Origin: Pseudonocardia halophobica
Lineage (GTDB): Bacteria; Actinomycetota; Actinomycetes; Mycobacteriales; Pseudonocardiaceae
Direction of reading: 5' to 3'
DNA: 34,667 nucleotides
Assembly (NCBI RefSeq): GCF_027922425.1
Contig: NZ_BSFQ01000059.1
Location: forward strand, 1 to 34,667
The position numbers and the translations under genes are program-made. Below, piece by piece: positions 12,943-21,259 of this stretch. The notes below the pieces were generated by a model. It was not told where the DNA came from and ran no database searches. It worked only from the letters and a program-made list of their open reading frames with translations. Each line of letters begins with the position of its first letter. The stretch's first letter is position 1.

Positions 12943-15873
12943 GTGCAGAGCGACGGGCGCGGAGCGGCCGAGCTGCGGTTCCGCGATCTGGGGCCGCTCG
13001 AGGTGGACCGCGGGGGTGAACCGGTGCCGCTGGGCGGCGCCCGGCTGACGGCCGCGCTGTCGTTGCTGCTGGTCCACGCGGGCCGGCACGTGAGCGCCGA
13101 CGCCCTGACGGAGGCCATGTGGGGCGCCGAGTCCCGCCCCCGGTCGCCGTCGACCCTCGACTCACACGTGTGGCGCCTGCGCAAGGCCCTCGAACCGCAA
13201 CGGGACCGGGGCGCGCCCTCGCAGGTGCTGCGCCACGAGGCGGCCGGCTACCGGCTGCTGGCCGAGCCGGCGACGGTCGACTCGCTGCGCTTCGAGCAGC
13301 TCACCTCCGACGCCGCGGACCTCCTCGCGGGCGGGCGCCCCGACGAGGCCCGCGACCGCGCCGAGCAGGCGATGGCGCTGTGGCGCGGGCGCCCGTACCC
13401 GACCGTGGCCGACGCGTCGTGGGCCGCCGCCGCGGTGGCCCGCCTGGAGGAGCTGCGCGGGCAGCTCCGGGAGCTGCTCGCCGAGGCGCTGCTCGGGACT
13501 GGCTCGCCGCAGCGCGCGCTGCTCGAGCTCGAACCGGCCGTCGCGGAGACCCCGCTGCGCGAGCGCCTGTGGACCTTGCGCATGCTCGCCCAGCACCGGC
13601 TCGGCCGCGCCGACGAGGCACTGCGCACCTACCGGCAGGTCCGCGGGTTGTTCCTCGAGGAGCTGGGCCTGGAGCCCGGCGCCGAGCTGCGCGAGCTGCA
13701 CCGGCGGATCCTGGCCGAGGACCCGACGCTGGCCGGACCACCCGCCCCGGCGCCGGCCCCGGTACCTGCACAGGAGCCGGAGCCGGAGCCCGCGCCGCCG
13801 GCCCACGAGATCCACCTCCCCCACCGCCCCTCCACGCTGGTCGGCCGCGCGGACGAGCTGGCCGCCCTCAGCGGGCTCGTCACCGAGGTCCCGGTGCTGT
13901 CCCTGGTGGGAGCGGCGGGATGCGGGAAGACCCGCCTCGCGATCGAGATCGCGCGCGACACCGCGCCGCGGTTCCCGGGCGGGGTGTGGTTCGTCGACCT
14001 CACCGCCGCCGCGGACGCCGACGACGTCCTGTCCACGATCTCCTCGGCGCTGGGGTACGCCCCGGAGGAGACCGAGCGCCCGCGCGAGGCCCTCGCAGGC
14101 TCCCTGCGCGCCCGGCGGATGCTGCTGCTCCTCGACAACTGCGAGCACGTCCTCGACCCGGTCGCCGACCTCGTCGACGAGTGGTTCCTCGCCCCGGCCG
14201 AGCTCACCGTGCTCGCCACCAGCCGCGAACCGCTCGAGGTCGACGGCGAGCAGGTCCATCTGCTCGGTCCGCTCGCCCTGCCCCGCGACGACCGGGAGGT
14301 CACCGACTCCCCCGCCGTCGCGCTGCTGCTCGACCGGCTGACGGCGGCGGGCGCGGACCCCGACGACCTGGGGCTGCTCACGCACGCGGTGCGGATCGCC
14401 GCCGCCGTCGACGGGGTGCCGCTGGCCCTGGAGCTGGCGGCGGCGCGGGCCCGGGCGTTCAGCCTGGAGGAGATCGCCCACCAGGTCACGGCGGACCCGA
14501 GCTCGCTGGCCCGCGTCGGGCGCGGCAGCGACCACCACCGCACGGTGCGGTCGGCGATCGAGCAGAGCTACGCCCTCCTGCCGCCGGACGAGGCCGCGGT
14601 GCACCGGGGCGTCGCGGTGCTGCCGGGGCCGTTCACGGTCGCCGCCGCGCGAGCGGTGACCGGAGGCGAGGACGGCGCCGACAGCGCCCACATCACCGAC
14701 ACCGCGGACACCGTCGCCCGGCTGGTGCACCGCTCCCTGCTCGTGCCGCTGGGGCCGGCCCGCCCCGGCGGCCCGTCGCGGTTCACGCAGCTGGCCACGA
14801 TCCGCGGGCACGCCGGGCACGCCGCCCGGGCGGCCGGCGAGCTCGCCGACCTGCGGGAACGCCGCGACCGCTGGACCGCGGACCTCGTCGGGTCCAAGCC
14901 GCCGCTCGGGCACGCCGAGGAGGCGACCTGGTTCGACGCACTCGACGACGACCTGCCCGCCCTCCGCGCGACGCTGCAGCACCGGCTTGTCGACGCCCCC
15001 TCCGCCGAGGGCGTCGCCATGACCGCCCGGCTCGGTACCTACTGGTACTTCCGCAGCAAGGCGATCGAGGGCCGGGCCTGGGCGGAGCGCGCCCTCGCCC
15101 ACGAGGAGGGGGCCGACCGGCTCTCCGCCGCGCTGGTGCGGCTCACCCTCGCCCACCACCTCGCCTCGGGCGGGCGGACCGATCTCGCCGACCCCCATGT
15201 CGAGCGGGCGGCCGACTTCCTCGACGGCGGAGCCGACGGGACCGGGTCGCCGATCGTCGCCGAGGTGTACACCCTGCTCGCCCACTCGCTGTTCGTGGCC
15301 GGCGCGCTCGACCGCGGACGGCAGGCGTCGCGCCGGGTCGCCGCGGCCGCGGCGGACGGCGATCCGGAGCTGCGGCTGCTGGCCGATCTCTGCGTGGTCA
15401 TGGACCGGAGCTCGGCCGGGACGGTCGACGGCGACGCGTTGACCGAGCTGCACGACCGGGCGCGGGAGGCGGGGAACCGGCACGTCGCGCTGATCGTGTC
15501 CGGGGTCGCGGTGCTCGCCGCCATCCGCGACGGCGACCTGGCGGCGGGCCTGGCCTGGTCCGACCGCATGATCACACACCGGCTGGTGCTGGGTGTGTCC
15601 GACGGTCCGGTCGCTCTGGAGCTGCGGGCCACCCTGGCGGCCCTGGCCGGCGAGCCGCTCACCGCCGTACGGCTCTACGCGGCGGCCCGCACGCAGGCTC
15701 TGCGCAACGGCCTGCGCTGGCCCGTGGTCCCGAGCACGCCCGACCTGCTCGACCGCGCGACGGGTGCCTTGACCGACGCCGAGGTGCTCCGGGCGCAGGC
15801 CGAGGGTGAGCGGCTCACACTCGCCGACGTCGTCACCGACCTCGGGGTCGCGGAGTCCGCCGCGGCCTCATGA
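12943..15873 (+). CDS. AfsR/SARP-type transcriptional regulator with NTPase domain
   Basis: 976 residues from the GTG at 12943, chosen because GGAGG lies 7 bp upstream; an earlier GTG at 12868 falls inside the palindrome. Domains: OmpR-type winged helix (about 11-105: FRDLGPLEV, DSHVWRLRKAL, AGYRL), bacterial transcriptional activation domain (113-258), Pro/Glu linker (265-290), STAND/NB-ARC-like NTPase with Walker A GAAGCGKT (323-330) and Walker B RMLLLLDN (392-399), then ATSREPL and a long helical C-terminal half. SARPs activate secondary-metabolite or stress genes by binding direct repeats. No biosynthetic cluster is adjacent; the nearest downstream gene is an MFS exporter 163 bp away. Confidence 0.9.
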   Translation: MQSDGRGAAELRFRDLGPLEVDRGGEPVPLGGARLTAALSLLLVHAGRHVSADALTEAMWGAESRPRSPSTLDSHVWRLRKALEPQRDRGAPSQVLRHEAAGYRLLAEPATVDSLRFEQLTSDAADLLAGGRPDEARDRAEQAMALWRGRPYPTVADASWAAAAVARLEELRGQLRELLAEALLGTGSPQRALLELEPAVAETPLRERLWTLRMLAQHRLGRADEALRTYRQVRGLFLEELGLEPGAELRELHRRILAEDPTLAGPPAPAPAPVPAQEPEPEPAPPAHEIHLPHRPSTLVGRADELAALSGLVTEVPVLSLVGAAGCGKTRLAIEIARDTAPRFPGGVWFVDLTAAADADDVLSTISSALGYAPEETERPREALAGSLRARRMLLLLDNCEHVLDPVADLVDEWFLAPAELTVLATSREPLEVDGEQVHLLGPLALPRDDREVTDSPAVALLLDRLTAAGADPDDLGLLTHAVRIAAAVDGVPLALELAAARARAFSLEEIAHQVTADPSSLARVGRGSDHHRTVRSAIEQSYALLPPDEAAVHRGVAVLPGPFTVAAARAVTGGEDGADSAHITDTADTVARLVHRSLLVPLGPARPGGPSRFTQLATIRGHAGHAARAAGELADLRERRDRWTADLVGSKPPLGHAEEATWFDALDDDLPALRATLQHRLVDAPSAEGVAMTARLGTYWYFRSKAIEGRAWAERALAHEEGADRLSAALVRLTLAHHLASGGRTDLADPHVERAADFLDGGADGTGSPIVAEVYTLLAHSLFVAGALDRGRQASRRVAAAAADGDPELRLLADLCVVMDRSSAGTVDGDALTELHDRAREAGNRHVALIVSGVAVLAAIRDGDLAAGLAWSDRMITHRLVLGVSDGPVALELRATLAALAGEPLTAVRLYAAARTQALRNGLRWPVVPSTPDLLDRATGALTDAEVLRAQAEGERLTLADVVTDLGVAESAAAS

Positions 15874-16036
15874 GCTCCACGACTGCCCATCAGCACCGCA
15901 CGTCGCTCTGCGGCCAGGACGCCACCCGCCTCCGCTCGACCGCCCCGCGCGACGACGCCCGCCTGCCCTGAGCACGGGACCGGTCACCTGGCACAGGCGA
16001 GGTGCCGCCCGCGCCGCGGCCCGCAGGCTGACGACC

Positions 16037-17506
16037 ATGACGAGGACCGGAGGGGCCGGCGGCGTCGCGCTGGCGACCGCGAAGGCGGCCGTGCTGCCGC
16101 TGGCACTGGCGCAGTTCGTCGCGAGCTACGCCGCGTCGAACATGAACGTCGCGATCACCTCGATCGCCGACGACCTCGGCACCTCCGTCACCGGGATCCA
16201 GACCACGATCACGCTGTTCACGCTGACCATGGCGGCGTTGATGATCCCGGGCAGCAAGCTCACCGACATCTGGGGCCGCAAGTTCTGCTTCCTGCTGGGG
16301 CTGCTCGTGTACGGCGCCGGCGCCCTGCTCGCCGCGTTCGCGCAGGGGCTGCCGCTGCTCATGATCGGGTACTCGCTGCTCGAGGGCGTCGGGTCGGCGC
16401 TGCTGATCCCGCCGATCTACATCCTCATCACGGTGCTGTTCGACGACACGACCACCCGCGCCCGCTACTTCGGCGTGGTCAGCGGGGCGGCGGGCATCGG
16501 CGCCGCGGCCGGGCCGCTCATCGGCGGCCTGATCACCAGCTACATCAGCTGGCGGGCGTCGTTCCTCCTGCAGGTCGTGATCGTGGCGGCGATCGCCTGG
16601 CTCGGGCGCGGCATCGCCGACCCGCCGCTGCCGGCGCGTCGCCCGGCCTTCGACTGGGTGGGGGCGGTGCTCTCGGCGCTGGGCCTGTTCCTCGTGGTGT
16701 TCGGCGTCCTGCAGAGCGGGGCGTACGGATGGGGCCGGGCGACGAAGGACTACGCCATCGGCGGCACCGTGGTCGTCCAGCAGGGCGGGGTGTCCCCGGT
16801 GTGGATCTACGTCGGGCTCGGTGTGGTGGTCCTGGCCCTGTTCGCCGTGGTCGCGTGGACCCGCGAGAAGAACGGCCGCACGCCGCTGGTCTCGGTCCGG
16901 CTCTTCGCCAACCTGACCTCGAACCTGGGCCTGCTGACCCAGAACCTGCAGTGGCTGGTCCTGCAGGGCGCGTTCTTCGTGATCTCGGTGTTCCTGCAGC
17001 AGGTCCGCGGGTTCTCGGCGATCCAGACGGGCCTGCTGCTGATGCCCGCGACGATCGGCCTGCTGCTGTCGTCGGCGGCCGCACCGCGGATGGCCCGCCG
17101 ACACAGCCAGCGCCGGCTGATCCGCTTCGGGTTCTTCGTCACCACCCTGGGCCTGGTCCTGCTGCTCGCGCTCGGCGGCACCCGGCCGAGCGTCTGGAGC
17201 TTCGTCCCCGGCCTGTTCCTCATGGGCCTCGGCGTGGGGATCATGCTCACGGCCTCGGTCAACCTCGTGCAGTCGGCCTGGCCGGAGGAGGTCCAGGGCG
17301 ACATCTCCGGCGTCTCGCGCAGCGTCTCGAACCTGGGCTCCTCGCTGGGTGTGGCGATCGCCGGCTCACTCGTCGCCGGCGCGATCCCGGGCGGTGGGCA
17401 GTACTTCTCGGCGCTGGTCATCGTGGGCGCCTTCGCGGTGCTCGGGTGGATCGCCGCGCTGCTGATCCCCCGCAAGCCGGCCCGGCGGTCGGTGTCGGCA
17501 GGCTGA
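16037..17506 (+). CDS. MFS transporter, DHA2 family (14 helices)
   Basis: 489 residues from the ATG at 16037 (no strong Shine-Dalgarno). Helix 1 region AQFVASYAASNMNVAITSIADDL, motif A-like SKLTDIWGRKFCFLLG, GYSLLEGVGSALLIPPIY in helix 4 and SWRASFLLQVVI in helix 6 identify a DHA2-type proton-driven exporter with about 14 membrane segments. A hydrophilic loop near 235-255 (YGWGRATKDYAIGG) separates helices 7 and 8 of the count. Substrate unknown. Located directly behind the SARP regulator on the same strand with a 163-bp gap in which I see no other gene, so regulation by that protein is possible. The 196 bp after it hold only the promoter of the next gene. Confidence 0.88.
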   Translation: MTRTGGAGGVALATAKAAVLPLALAQFVASYAASNMNVAITSIADDLGTSVTGIQTTITLFTLTMAALMIPGSKLTDIWGRKFCFLLGLLVYGAGALLAAFAQGLPLLMIGYSLLEGVGSALLIPPIYILITVLFDDTTTRARYFGVVSGAAGIGAAAGPLIGGLITSYISWRASFLLQVVIVAAIAWLGRGIADPPLPARRPAFDWVGAVLSALGLFLVVFGVLQSGAYGWGRATKDYAIGGTVVVQQGGVSPVWIYVGLGVVVLALFAVVAWTREKNGRTPLVSVRLFANLTSNLGLLTQNLQWLVLQGAFFVISVFLQQVRGFSAIQTGLLLMPATIGLLLSSAAAPRMARRHSQRRLIRFGFFVTTLGLVLLLALGGTRPSVWSFVPGLFLMGLGVGIMLTASVNLVQSAWPEEVQGDISGVSRSVSNLGSSLGVAIAGSLVAGAIPGGGQYFSALVIVGAFAVLGWIAALLIPRKPARRSVSAG

Positions 17507-17673
17507 CCCGAACCGTCGACGTTCGCCCCGACCCGTACGCCCACGGCGCCCCCCATGACCGGTGCCTCGGCGGCGGCGAGCGGCCGCGACGCGAAGGACC
17601 TCGCGGCAGGGACGTCTGTCGGCGCGAACCGGCAACGACGAACAGCCTCTGACCTGCGACGAGAGGTCAAACT

Positions 17674-17689
17674 TCGAACATGCGTTCGA
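17674..17689 (+). promoter_or_regulatory. LexA/SOS box
   Basis: TCGAACATGCGTTCGA matches the mycobacterial SOS consensus TCGAACRNNYGTTCGA at every position. It directly precedes the -10 element of the HNH gene, so bound LexA would block the promoter. Confidence 0.88.
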
Positions 17690-17690
17690 G

Positions 17691-17696
17691 TATGAT
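17691..17696 (+). promoter_or_regulatory. -10 element of the leaderless HNH gene
   Basis: TATGAT, one base from the ideal TATAAT, followed by 6 bp and the ATG at 17703. Transcription should begin at or next to the start codon. Confidence 0.6.
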
Positions 17697-17702
17697 CGAG
17701 GC

Positions 17703-19055
17703 ATGAACGCAGGGCCCGTCGGTGCCGCGCGCGACCGCCTTCACCAGGCGATCGCGCAGCTGACCGACGCCGCCGGACCCGCTGCCGGGGCCGATGAGGT
17801 CATCGACGCGCTGCGGGTGTGCGAGGAGGCCCGGCGCGCTCTCGACCGGGCCATGGTCGAGGCGACCGCCGACCTGCAGCGGCGGGGCGTATTCAGTGAG
17901 CGCGGCTACCGCTCGCCCACCGGCGCGCTGGCCGACCTCCTTGGCTGGGAGCGGTTCGAAGCCCGCCGCCGCGTGCTCGCCGCCGACAATGTGTGCGACC
18001 AGATCGGGCTCGACGGCGCCGCCCTACCCGCCCGACTGCCCGCCACCGCGACCGTGTTCGCCTCCGGCGAGGCCGGCCTCCGCCACGTCGAGGTCATCGC
18101 CCGCTTGCTGGACAGCGGGCCCGCCCGTCGGCTCGCGCCGGAGACCTGGGCCGGCGCGGAAGTGCAGCTCGCGGCGAAGGCCGGGATCTACACGCCCTCC
18201 GAGCTGCACACCTGGGGCACCCAACTGCTCGAGATCCTGGACCAGGACGGCGCCGAGCCCGACGACACCCCGCCCGCACAGATCAACGAACTGCGCCTGT
18301 CGCGCTTCCGCATCCGCCCCGGCGGCACACTGACCGGGCGCTTCGACGACGCCGCCCTGTTCGACGCCATCGCGGCCGCCGTGGATGCCGGCGCCGCCCC
18401 CCGGGACGCCGACGACCAGCGCTCTTCGGCCGAACGCCAGGCCGAGGCGCTCGCCGAAGTGTGTGCCCAGGTACTCTCCCGCGGTCGGCTGCCCGAGACC
18501 GGCGGCCGCCGCCCGCAGCTCACCGTCACCGTCCGGCTCGAGGACCTCGAACGCCGCGCCACCGGCGCCTCACTGGAGTTCGGCGGACAGCTGACCGCCC
18601 AGACCCTGCGGCAGTTGGCCTGCGACGCCGCGGTCATCCCCGTCGTCCTCGATGGCACCGGGGTCCCGCTCGACATCGGGCGGATCTCCCGCACCGTCCC
18701 CGACGGGCTGCGCCGCGCGGTCACCGTCCGCGACCGCGGCTGCGCGTTCCCCGGCTGCGACCGCCCACCCTCCTGGTGCGAAGTCCACCACGTGCGCGAA
18801 TGGCAACACGGCGGCACCACCGCCCTGCACAACCTCGTCATGCTCTGCTCGGTCCACCACCGGCTGATCCACCACTCCCACTGGGAAGTCCGCATGATCG
18901 ACGGGCTCCCCGAGTTCCTGCCACCCAGCTGGATCGACCGCACCCGCACACCTCGCCGCCGACCACCACCCCTCCTCCACCCTGTGGGCCGACTGCTCAC
19001 TCGACCCAGCGCTCAGCGGGGCAGGGCCGCTCCCACCTGCTCGGCCACCATGTAG
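17703..19055 (+). CDS. DUF222 / HNH endonuclease family protein (13E12-type)
   Basis: 450 residues. N-terminal DUF222 helical domain (about 10-290; VIDALRVCEEARRALDRAMVE, RGYRSPTGALADLLGW). C-terminal HNH zinc-type nuclease (about 345-395): CAFPGC, WCEVHHVREWQHGG, NLVMLCSVHHRLIHH. This is the layout of the mycobacterial 13E12-repeat family, multicopy genes in many actinobacteria, several of which in Mycobacterium tuberculosis carry SOS boxes. Start placed by the TATGAT/ATG spacing. The last 14 codons run into the convergent VOC gene (43-bp overlap), so the native C-terminus may have been extended past an earlier end. Likely DNA-damage-induced; the DNA target is unknown. Confidence 0.92.
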   Translation: MNAGPVGAARDRLHQAIAQLTDAAGPAAGADEVIDALRVCEEARRALDRAMVEATADLQRRGVFSERGYRSPTGALADLLGWERFEARRRVLAADNVCDQIGLDGAALPARLPATATVFASGEAGLRHVEVIARLLDSGPARRLAPETWAGAEVQLAAKAGIYTPSELHTWGTQLLEILDQDGAEPDDTPPAQINELRLSRFRIRPGGTLTGRFDDAALFDAIAAAVDAGAAPRDADDQRSSAERQAEALAEVCAQVLSRGRLPETGGRRPQLTVTVRLEDLERRATGASLEFGGQLTAQTLRQLACDAAVIPVVLDGTGVPLDIGRISRTVPDGLRRAVTVRDRGCAFPGCDRPPSWCEVHHVREWQHGGTTALHNLVMLCSVHHRLIHHSHWEVRMIDGLPEFLPPSWIDRTRTPRRRPPPLLHPVGRLLTRPSAQRGRAAPTCSATM

Positions 19056-19693
19056 GCGGCGTACCAGTCCGGCCAGTTCTCGTCGGGCCGCCCGGTCCGC
19101 TTCTCGTGCTCGCCGTGCGCGGCCTCGGCCCGGCGCAGCGCGCCCGCCAGGTCCGCGGTCGAGGTGAAGGTCGTCTCGGCGATGTCGACCCGGCCCGGGA
19201 GCCGTGTCGTGATCTCCTGGAGCAGCCAGCCGTTGCCGTCGGGGTCGCGGAAGGTGGCGAAGGAGCGGTAGCTGGTGTGCCCGGGGCCGGGCTCGCCGAC
19301 CCGCAGGCCGGTGCCGTCGGGCCGGAACTGCGCGCCGGGCGTCCCGGGGTGGAACACCTCGGAGACCTCGACGCCGCGGGCGACCAGGTCCGCGCGCACC
19401 GCCTCGATGTCCGGGACGACGAGGTAGAGGCCCTGGGCCGAGCCCGGCGGGGCCGGCGTCATGTCGATGCCGAACTGGATCGAGCAGGCCGAGCCGGGCG
19501 GGGTGAACTGGACGCCCCGGAAGCCGTTGTCGAAGGTGAGGTCGGCGTCGAGCCGCCACCCGAGCCGCGCGTAGAACTCCTTGGCGCGGTCGACGTCCGC
19601 GACGGGGATGACGATCACCTCGAGCTTGAGGTCGACGGTCGCGGCACCCGCCGGGCCGCGCGCCTCGTCGCTCCGGACGTCCGTCGTGCTCAT
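19013..19693 (-). CDS. VOC (glyoxalase/bleomycin-resistance fold) protein
   Basis: 226 residues; GAGGAGG about 5 bp before the ATG. The VOC domain (about 20-160) shows KLEVIVIPVADVDRAKEFYARLGW, then GVQFTPPGSACSIQFG, GLYLVVPDIEAVRADLVARGVEV and FRDPDGNGWLLQEI with the usual acidic metal ligand. The C-terminal 60 residues (ETTFTSTADLAGALRRAEAAHGEHEKRTGR, DENWPDWYAAYMVAEQVG) form an extension shared with other actinobacterial VOC proteins that I recall as unassigned. VOC members include dioxygenases, glyoxalases and resistance proteins; nothing here selects one. Its 3' end overlaps the HNH gene. The 255 bp between it and yccF hold both divergent promoters and no further gene that I can see. Confidence 0.85.
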   Translation of the reverse strand: MSTTDVRSDEARGPAGAATVDLKLEVIVIPVADVDRAKEFYARLGWRLDADLTFDNGFRGVQFTPPGSACSIQFGIDMTPAPPGSAQGLYLVVPDIEAVRADLVARGVEVSEVFHPGTPGAQFRPDGTGLRVGEPGPGHTSYRSFATFRDPDGNGWLLQEITTRLPGRVDIAETTFTSTADLAGALRRAEAAHGEHEKRTGRPDENWPDWYAAYMVAEQVGAALPR

Positions 19694-19948
19694 CGCTGCC
19701 TCCTCGGGCCGGGCGGCGGGCCACGGGGCGCTCCGCCGCCGCGGGTGCAGATGTTCCGTCACCGTCGGGGCCAGGGGCCCGGCGAGGTAGGGCCGTCCGG
19801 CTCCCGGAGGCCGGGCCCCTCGCTCCTGGAACGCCGCCCGGCCGGGTGACGATCTGTCTCCCGACGGGTGCACGCGCGGTCGTCCGTCGAGGGTGAGCCC
19901 GGCGGCGGGCGCCGCGTGCAGGATCGGGGTGCGGCGACGGGAGGAACC

Positions 19949-20341
19949 ATGCGGACCCTGCTCAACATCATCTGGCTCCTGCTGTGCGGGATCTGGCTCG
20001 CGATCGGCTACGTGATCGCCGGGATCGTCTGCTGCATCCTGATCGTGACGATCCCGTTCGGCCTGGCGTCGTTCCGGATCGCCGACTTCTCGCTGTGGCC
20101 CTTCGGCCGCGAGCTGGTCCGCCGGGCCGACGCGGGCGCGCCCTCGGTCATCGGCAACGTCATCTGGATCGTCTTCGCCGGCTGGTGGCTGGCCCTCGCG
20201 CACCTCGTCACCGCGGTCGCGCTGGCCATCACGATCATCGGGATCCCGCTGGCCCTGGCGAACCTCAAGCTCATCCCGGTGTCGCTGGTCCCGCTGGGCC
20301 GGGTGATCGTCGACAGCCGGTCCGTGGCCGCCTCGTCCTGA
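19949..20341 (+). CDS. YccF family inner-membrane protein
   Basis: 130 residues; GGGAGG 5 bp before the ATG. Two copies of the YccF membrane domain: LLNIIWLLLCGIWLAIGYVIAG (about 4-25) with FGLASFRIADFSLWPFGREL, and a second GNVIWIVFAGWWLALAHLVT with IPLALANLKLIPVSLVPLGR. Each copy is a hydrophobic pair followed by a conserved IP-x-GxA-x(5)-L-x-PFG type loop. YccF proteins are found across bacteria and have no established function. Its stop lies 6 bp from the stop of the convergent gene. Confidence 0.9.
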   Translation: MRTLLNIIWLLLCGIWLAIGYVIAGIVCCILIVTIPFGLASFRIADFSLWPFGRELVRRADAGAPSVIGNVIWIVFAGWWLALAHLVTAVALAITIIGIPLALANLKLIPVSLVPLGRVIVDSRSVAASS

Positions 20342-20347
20342 CGGTCG

Positions 20348-21163
20348 TCAGCGCGGCGGGGCCGCGGCGTCGCCGAGCGCGGGCCCGAGGTCGCCGCCGA
20401 TGTGCGCGACCCGCGGCGCGAGCGACCGCTGGAGCGCGCCGGCCTTGCCCGCGTCGGTCTGGGCGGCGGCGATCGCCTGCGTCACCCGGGAGGCGCCGAT
20501 GATCTTCGCGCCCTGGTTGACGCCCTCGGCCACGGCGCTCGCCCCGAGGATGATGCCCATCCACATGATCAGCTGGCTCCGGAGGTCGCTGCCGCCGAGG
20601 AAGCCCGACGGCGCCGTCGCCAGCCCGATGATGAGGATGACGATCGGCAGCGACGCGGCCACCCGCAGCGTGTCGAAGACGACGATGCCCACGATGAACG
20701 ACGCGAGGGCGATCCCGCCGATGGCCAGGGTGAACTTCAGCTCGGGCGAGTAGGGCACCACGGCGAAGAACGCCGAGGCCAGCAGCCAGTCGAGCAGCAG
20801 GACGTAGGCGACGACGCACACCGCGGTCACGCGGCCCACCCGCCGCCGGCCGACCGCGAGCAGGGACAGCGACAGGCCGAAGACCGCGATCCCGGCGAAC
20901 AGCCATCCGAAGTGCGGTGACATCGCCCCGACCGGGGCCTCGGGCAGGCTGTAGACGGTCACCCAGTACGTGAGGGCGACGAACACGGCGAGGGCCGTCC
21001 GCCCGCTCGGGAACGTGACGCCGGCGCCGGGGCGCTTGTCGTCCCCACCGCCCTGCCCGCCCGCGCCGTCGTCCGGAGCCGCGTCGGGAACCACGACCGG
21101 CGCAGGGTCAGCCGCTCCCGGGGCTGCTGTGGGCCGGTCGACCTGCGGCGCTGCTCCCGTCAT
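20348..21163 (-). CDS. Six-helix membrane protein of unknown function
   Basis: 271 residues; a GGGGGAG stretch close to the ATG at 21163. The first 50 residues are Pro/Ala/Asp/Gly-rich and disordered. About six hydrophobic segments follow (near 57-75, 87-104, 112-135, 145-165, 170-190, 200-215). The C-terminal 50 residues are soluble and helical (EGVNQGAKIIGASRVTQAIAAAQ). No motif that names a family. It may be a membrane sensor or scaffold; there is no evidence for either. Divergent from the DUF3500 gene with about 96 bp between. Confidence 0.6.
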   Translation of the reverse strand: MTGAAPQVDRPTAAPGAADPAPVVVPDAAPDDGAGGQGGGDDKRPGAGVTFPSGRTALAVFVALTYWVTVYSLPEAPVGAMSPHFGWLFAGIAVFGLSLSLLAVGRRRVGRVTAVCVVAYVLLLDWLLASAFFAVVPYSPELKFTLAIGGIALASFIVGIVVFDTLRVAASLPIVILIIGLATAPSGFLGGSDLRSQLIMWMGIILGASAVAEGVNQGAKIIGASRVTQAIAAAQTDAGKAGALQRSLAPRVAHIGGDLGPALGDAAAPPR

Positions 21164-21247
21164 CGCTCCCCCTGAGCATGGGACGGCAGGACTGCTGACA
21201 CGCTCGCGGAGTGCAGCGGAGGTGTTACCCGGAGCGCATCCGCTCGG

Positions 21248-21253
21248 TACGGT
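21248..21253 (+). promoter_or_regulatory. -10 element of the leaderless DUF3500 gene
   Basis: TACGGT then 6 bp to the ATG at 21260; the same element and spacing as the MFS gene at 6088. No Shine-Dalgarno sequence. Confidence 0.4.
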
Positions 21254-21259
21254 CGGGCG

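Noticed and set aside
13162..15579. Long minus-strand open frame antisense to the SARP gene
   Set aside because: Same GC-driven artefact; no domain visible, while the plus strand encodes DNA-binding, BTAD and Walker motifs.
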